DNA of 10,482 bases from Pseudomonadota bacterium (GTDB taxonomy: Bacteria > Myxococcota_A > Polyangia > Polyangiales > Polyangiaceae): positions 1 to 10,482 of the forward strand of contig JAEYOT010000642.1 in assembly GCA_023411445.1 (NCBI GenBank), read 5' to 3'. Below are positions 7,927-10,482 of the stretch, one piece after another (position 1 is the stretch's first letter; each line of letters begins with the position of its first letter). Under the pieces are notes generated by a model. The model searched no databases, was not told where the DNA came from, and saw only the letters and a list, made by a program, of their open reading frames with translations. Both the position numbers and the translations under genes were made by a program.

Positions 7927-7952
7927 GGCGTTTTCGCTCCGTTCGAGGCGGC

Positions 7953-7958
7953 CTTATA
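7953..7958 (-). promoter_or_regulatory. Candidate -10 box for the DUF6918-like gene
   Basis: TATAAG on the minus strand lies 26 nt before the ATG, in an otherwise very GC-rich divergent intergenic region. No convincing -35 box is seen at the right distance, so the call rests on this hexamer and its position. Confidence 0.35.
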
Positions 7959-8062
7959 GCTCAAGCGCCCGCGGCGTGGGGTGCATCGCACTGGCGCGCT
8001 TTTGCGCGGCTTGCCCCGCGCTCCGGCGGCAGGGCCGACCGGCTGGAGCGGGCGCTTCCAGC

Positions 8063-8089
8063 TTGGCCGGCTCGGCGGGGCGGTAGTAC
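8063..8089 (+). promoter_or_regulatory. Candidate promoter of the kinase gene
   Basis: TTGGCC (8063-8068) and TAGTAC (8084-8089) are separated by 15 nt, in the divergent region before the kinase gene. The spacer is short for sigma-70. A similar hexamer, TAGTGC, occurs in the palindrome ahead of the response regulator gene. Start of transcription would be near 8096. Confidence 0.3.
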
Positions 8090-8152
8090 AAATCCAAGAG
8101 CCACCGCCGCGGGATGCGAGCCTCGCTCGCGACCCGGGAACGTCCCGCCCTG

Positions 8153-9460
<1,308 letters not shown>

Positions 9461-9575
9461 GCGGTAGCGCGCGGTCGCCCCGTCGCTCGAGCGCGGAAGA
9501 AACCCGATCTGTTCCGAAACGGCCATCCCCACGGCAGCCGGGAGCTTGGGGGCTTGCGTCGGGGCGCGGGACGGG

Positions 9576-9593
9576 CGATCTAGTGCTAGATCG
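9576..9593 (+). promoter_or_regulatory. 18-bp palindrome upstream of response regulator: candidate operator/promoter
   Basis: CGATCTAG-tg-CTAGATCG is a perfect inverted repeat with 8-bp arms and a 2-nt centre, ending 20 nt before the start codon. It is markedly AT-richer than its surroundings. It overlaps a TAGTGC hexamer (9581-9586) that could serve as a -10 box, so a dimeric regulator bound here could block or tune transcription of the downstream gene. No T run follows and the centre is only 2 nt, so a terminator is unlikely. Confidence 0.45.
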
Positions 9594-9613
9594 GAGAACC
9601 CGAGCCGGCCGCA

Positions 9614-10482
9614 ATGGGAAAGATTCTCGTCGTCGATGACCAGCGCAACATGCGCACCACCCTAGCCATGATGCTGCGAGGGCAGGGCTACGAGGTGGAC
9701 GAAGCCGCCGACGGCGCGCAGGGCCGAGAGCTCGGCGCGACGGGCGCCTTCGACGTCGTGCTCACGGACCTGCGGATGGGCGAGTACGACGGCATCGAGG
9801 TGCTGCGCGCCACCAAAGAGGCGCAGCCGATGACCGAGGTCATCGTGATGACCGCCTACGGTACGATCGAGAGCGCGGTCGAGGCCATGCGGGTGGGCGC
9901 CTTCGACTACATCCAGAAGCCGTTCACCGAGCAAGAGCTGATCGTCAAGGTTGGCAAGGCGATGGAGAGCCGCAAGCTGCAAGGTCAGGTGCAGGCCTTC
10001 GCGCGCGAGTTCAAGGAGCGCTACCACCTCGAGAACATCGTCGGGCGTTCGCAGTCCATCCGCGACGTGCTCACGCGCGTCGTGAAGATCTCGCCCACCG
10101 ACGCGATCGTGCTGATCACGGGCGAGTCCGGCACCGGCAAGGAGTTGGTGGCACGCGCCTTGCACGGTCACGGCGTGCGCGCCAGCGGCCCCTTCGTGGC
10201 GTTGAACGCGGCGGCCATCCCGCGCGACTTGCTGGAGGCCGAGCTGTTCGGCCACGAGCGTGGCGCGTTCACGGGCGCCAACAATCTGCGCCGCGGCCGC
10301 TTCGAAGAGGCGCACGGCGGCACGCTGTTCCTGGACGAAATCGGCGACATGCCGATCGAGTTGCAGACGCGTCTGCTGCGCGTGCTGGCCGAGGGCAGTT
10401 TCTACCGCGTGGGTGGCGCGCAACCCGTGCGCGTCGACGTGCGTATCGTCGCAGCCACCCACCAGCCGCTGGAGCAGCGGGT
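9614..10482 (+). CDS. NtrC-family sigma-54-dependent response regulator, 3' end cut by window
   Basis: 289 codons are visible. Residues 1-120 form a receiver domain with acidic pair Asp8-Asp9, phospho-acceptor Asp52 (LTDLRM), Thr80 and Lys102 (KPF), so it should be activated by phosphorylation from a histidine kinase. A linker of about 20 residues leads to the AAA+ domain (from about 141), with Walker A GESGTGKE (170-177), the sigma-54 contact loop GAFTGA (217-222) and Walker B GGTLFLDE (235-242). The protein therefore remodels sigma-54 RNA polymerase at -24/-12 promoters. The end of the AAA+ domain and the expected helix-turn-helix DNA-binding domain lie beyond the window. The usual NCAAIP motif reads NAAAIP (198-203), a minor variation. 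No clear Shine-Dalgarno precedes the ATG; GGAG lies 17 nt away. No partner histidine kinase is visible. The Ser/Thr kinase gene is 153 bp upstream on the same strand. Confidence 0.93.
   Translation, partial: MGKILVVDDQRNMRTTLAMMLRGQGYEVDEAADGAQGRELGATGAFDVVLTDLRMGEYDGIEVLRATKEAQPMTEVIVMTAYGTIESAVEAMRVGAFDYIQKPFTEQELIVKVGKAMESRKLQGQVQAFAREFKERYHLENIVGRSQSIRDVLTRVVKISPTDAIVLITGESGTGKELVARALHGHGVRASGPFVALNAAAIPRDLLEAELFGHERGAFTGANNLRRGRFEEAHGGTLFLDEIGDMPIELQTRLLRVLAEGSFYRVGGAQPVRVDVRIVAATHQPLEQR

Noticed and set aside
8114..8152. Upstream in-frame ATG for the kinase
   Set aside because: It would add MRASLATRERPAL before the usual kinase N-terminus without a ribosome site. Not excluded, because the candidate promoter at 8063-8089 would still lie upstream.
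9461..9575. Search for a terminator after the kinase gene
   Set aside because: Only 5-bp CGCGC/GCGCG pairings with long loops were found and no T run, so no terminator is called.
9662..10462. 266-codon minus-strand frame
   Set aside because: It is exactly antisense to the receiver and AAA+ domains of the NtrC-type regulator, whose motifs are all intact.

Overview
The window is GC-rich with strong G/C preference at third codon positions. It carries an exported CHAT/TPR protein, a DUF4384 lipoprotein, a eukaryote-like Ser/Thr kinase with an HRDVSPHN catalytic loop, and a sigma-54 activator of the NtrC type. This combination points to a myxobacterium (Myxococcota, probably the Polyangia side), but that assignment is inferred from gene style and not from a marker gene. 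No rRNA, tRNA, CRISPR array, transposase or phage gene was seen.

Layout. (1) 1-3785, minus strand: a two-gene envelope unit. A DUF4384 lipoprotein comes first, followed 6 nt later by a large signal-peptide-bearing TPR-CHAT (caspase-like fold) protein that runs off the left edge before its catalytic cysteine motif. (2) 3786-4175: a 390-bp gene-free stretch holding a diverged two-copy, hairpin-bearing repeat, including a perfect 13-bp inverted repeat. (3) 4176-7278, minus strand: korA-korB, a two-subunit 2-oxoacid:ferredoxin oxidoreductase in which the gamma domain is fused to alpha. A 46-codon, strongly basic small ORF follows. A good TTGACA-type promoter lies just ahead of korA. (4) 7480-7926, minus strand: a small DUF6918-like protein. 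(5) 8153-9460, plus strand: a Ser/Thr protein kinase with a serine-rich linker and a C-terminal tail anchor. (6) 9614-end, plus strand: an NtrC-type response regulator, cut off by the right edge inside its AAA+ domain, with an 18-bp palindrome just upstream.

How the genes work together. KorA and KorB form one enzyme that links ferredoxin redox to 2-oxoacid/acyl-CoA metabolism. The lipoprotein and the CHAT protein are almost certainly co-transcribed and both are predicted to leave the cytoplasm, so they may act as a pair in the envelope. The kinase and the response regulator are both signalling proteins, but they are separated by 153 bp with a candidate promoter between them, and a functional link is only suggested by proximity. 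The least explained parts are the structured repeat at 3875-4130, the exported CHAT-lipoprotein pair, and the small basic protein.
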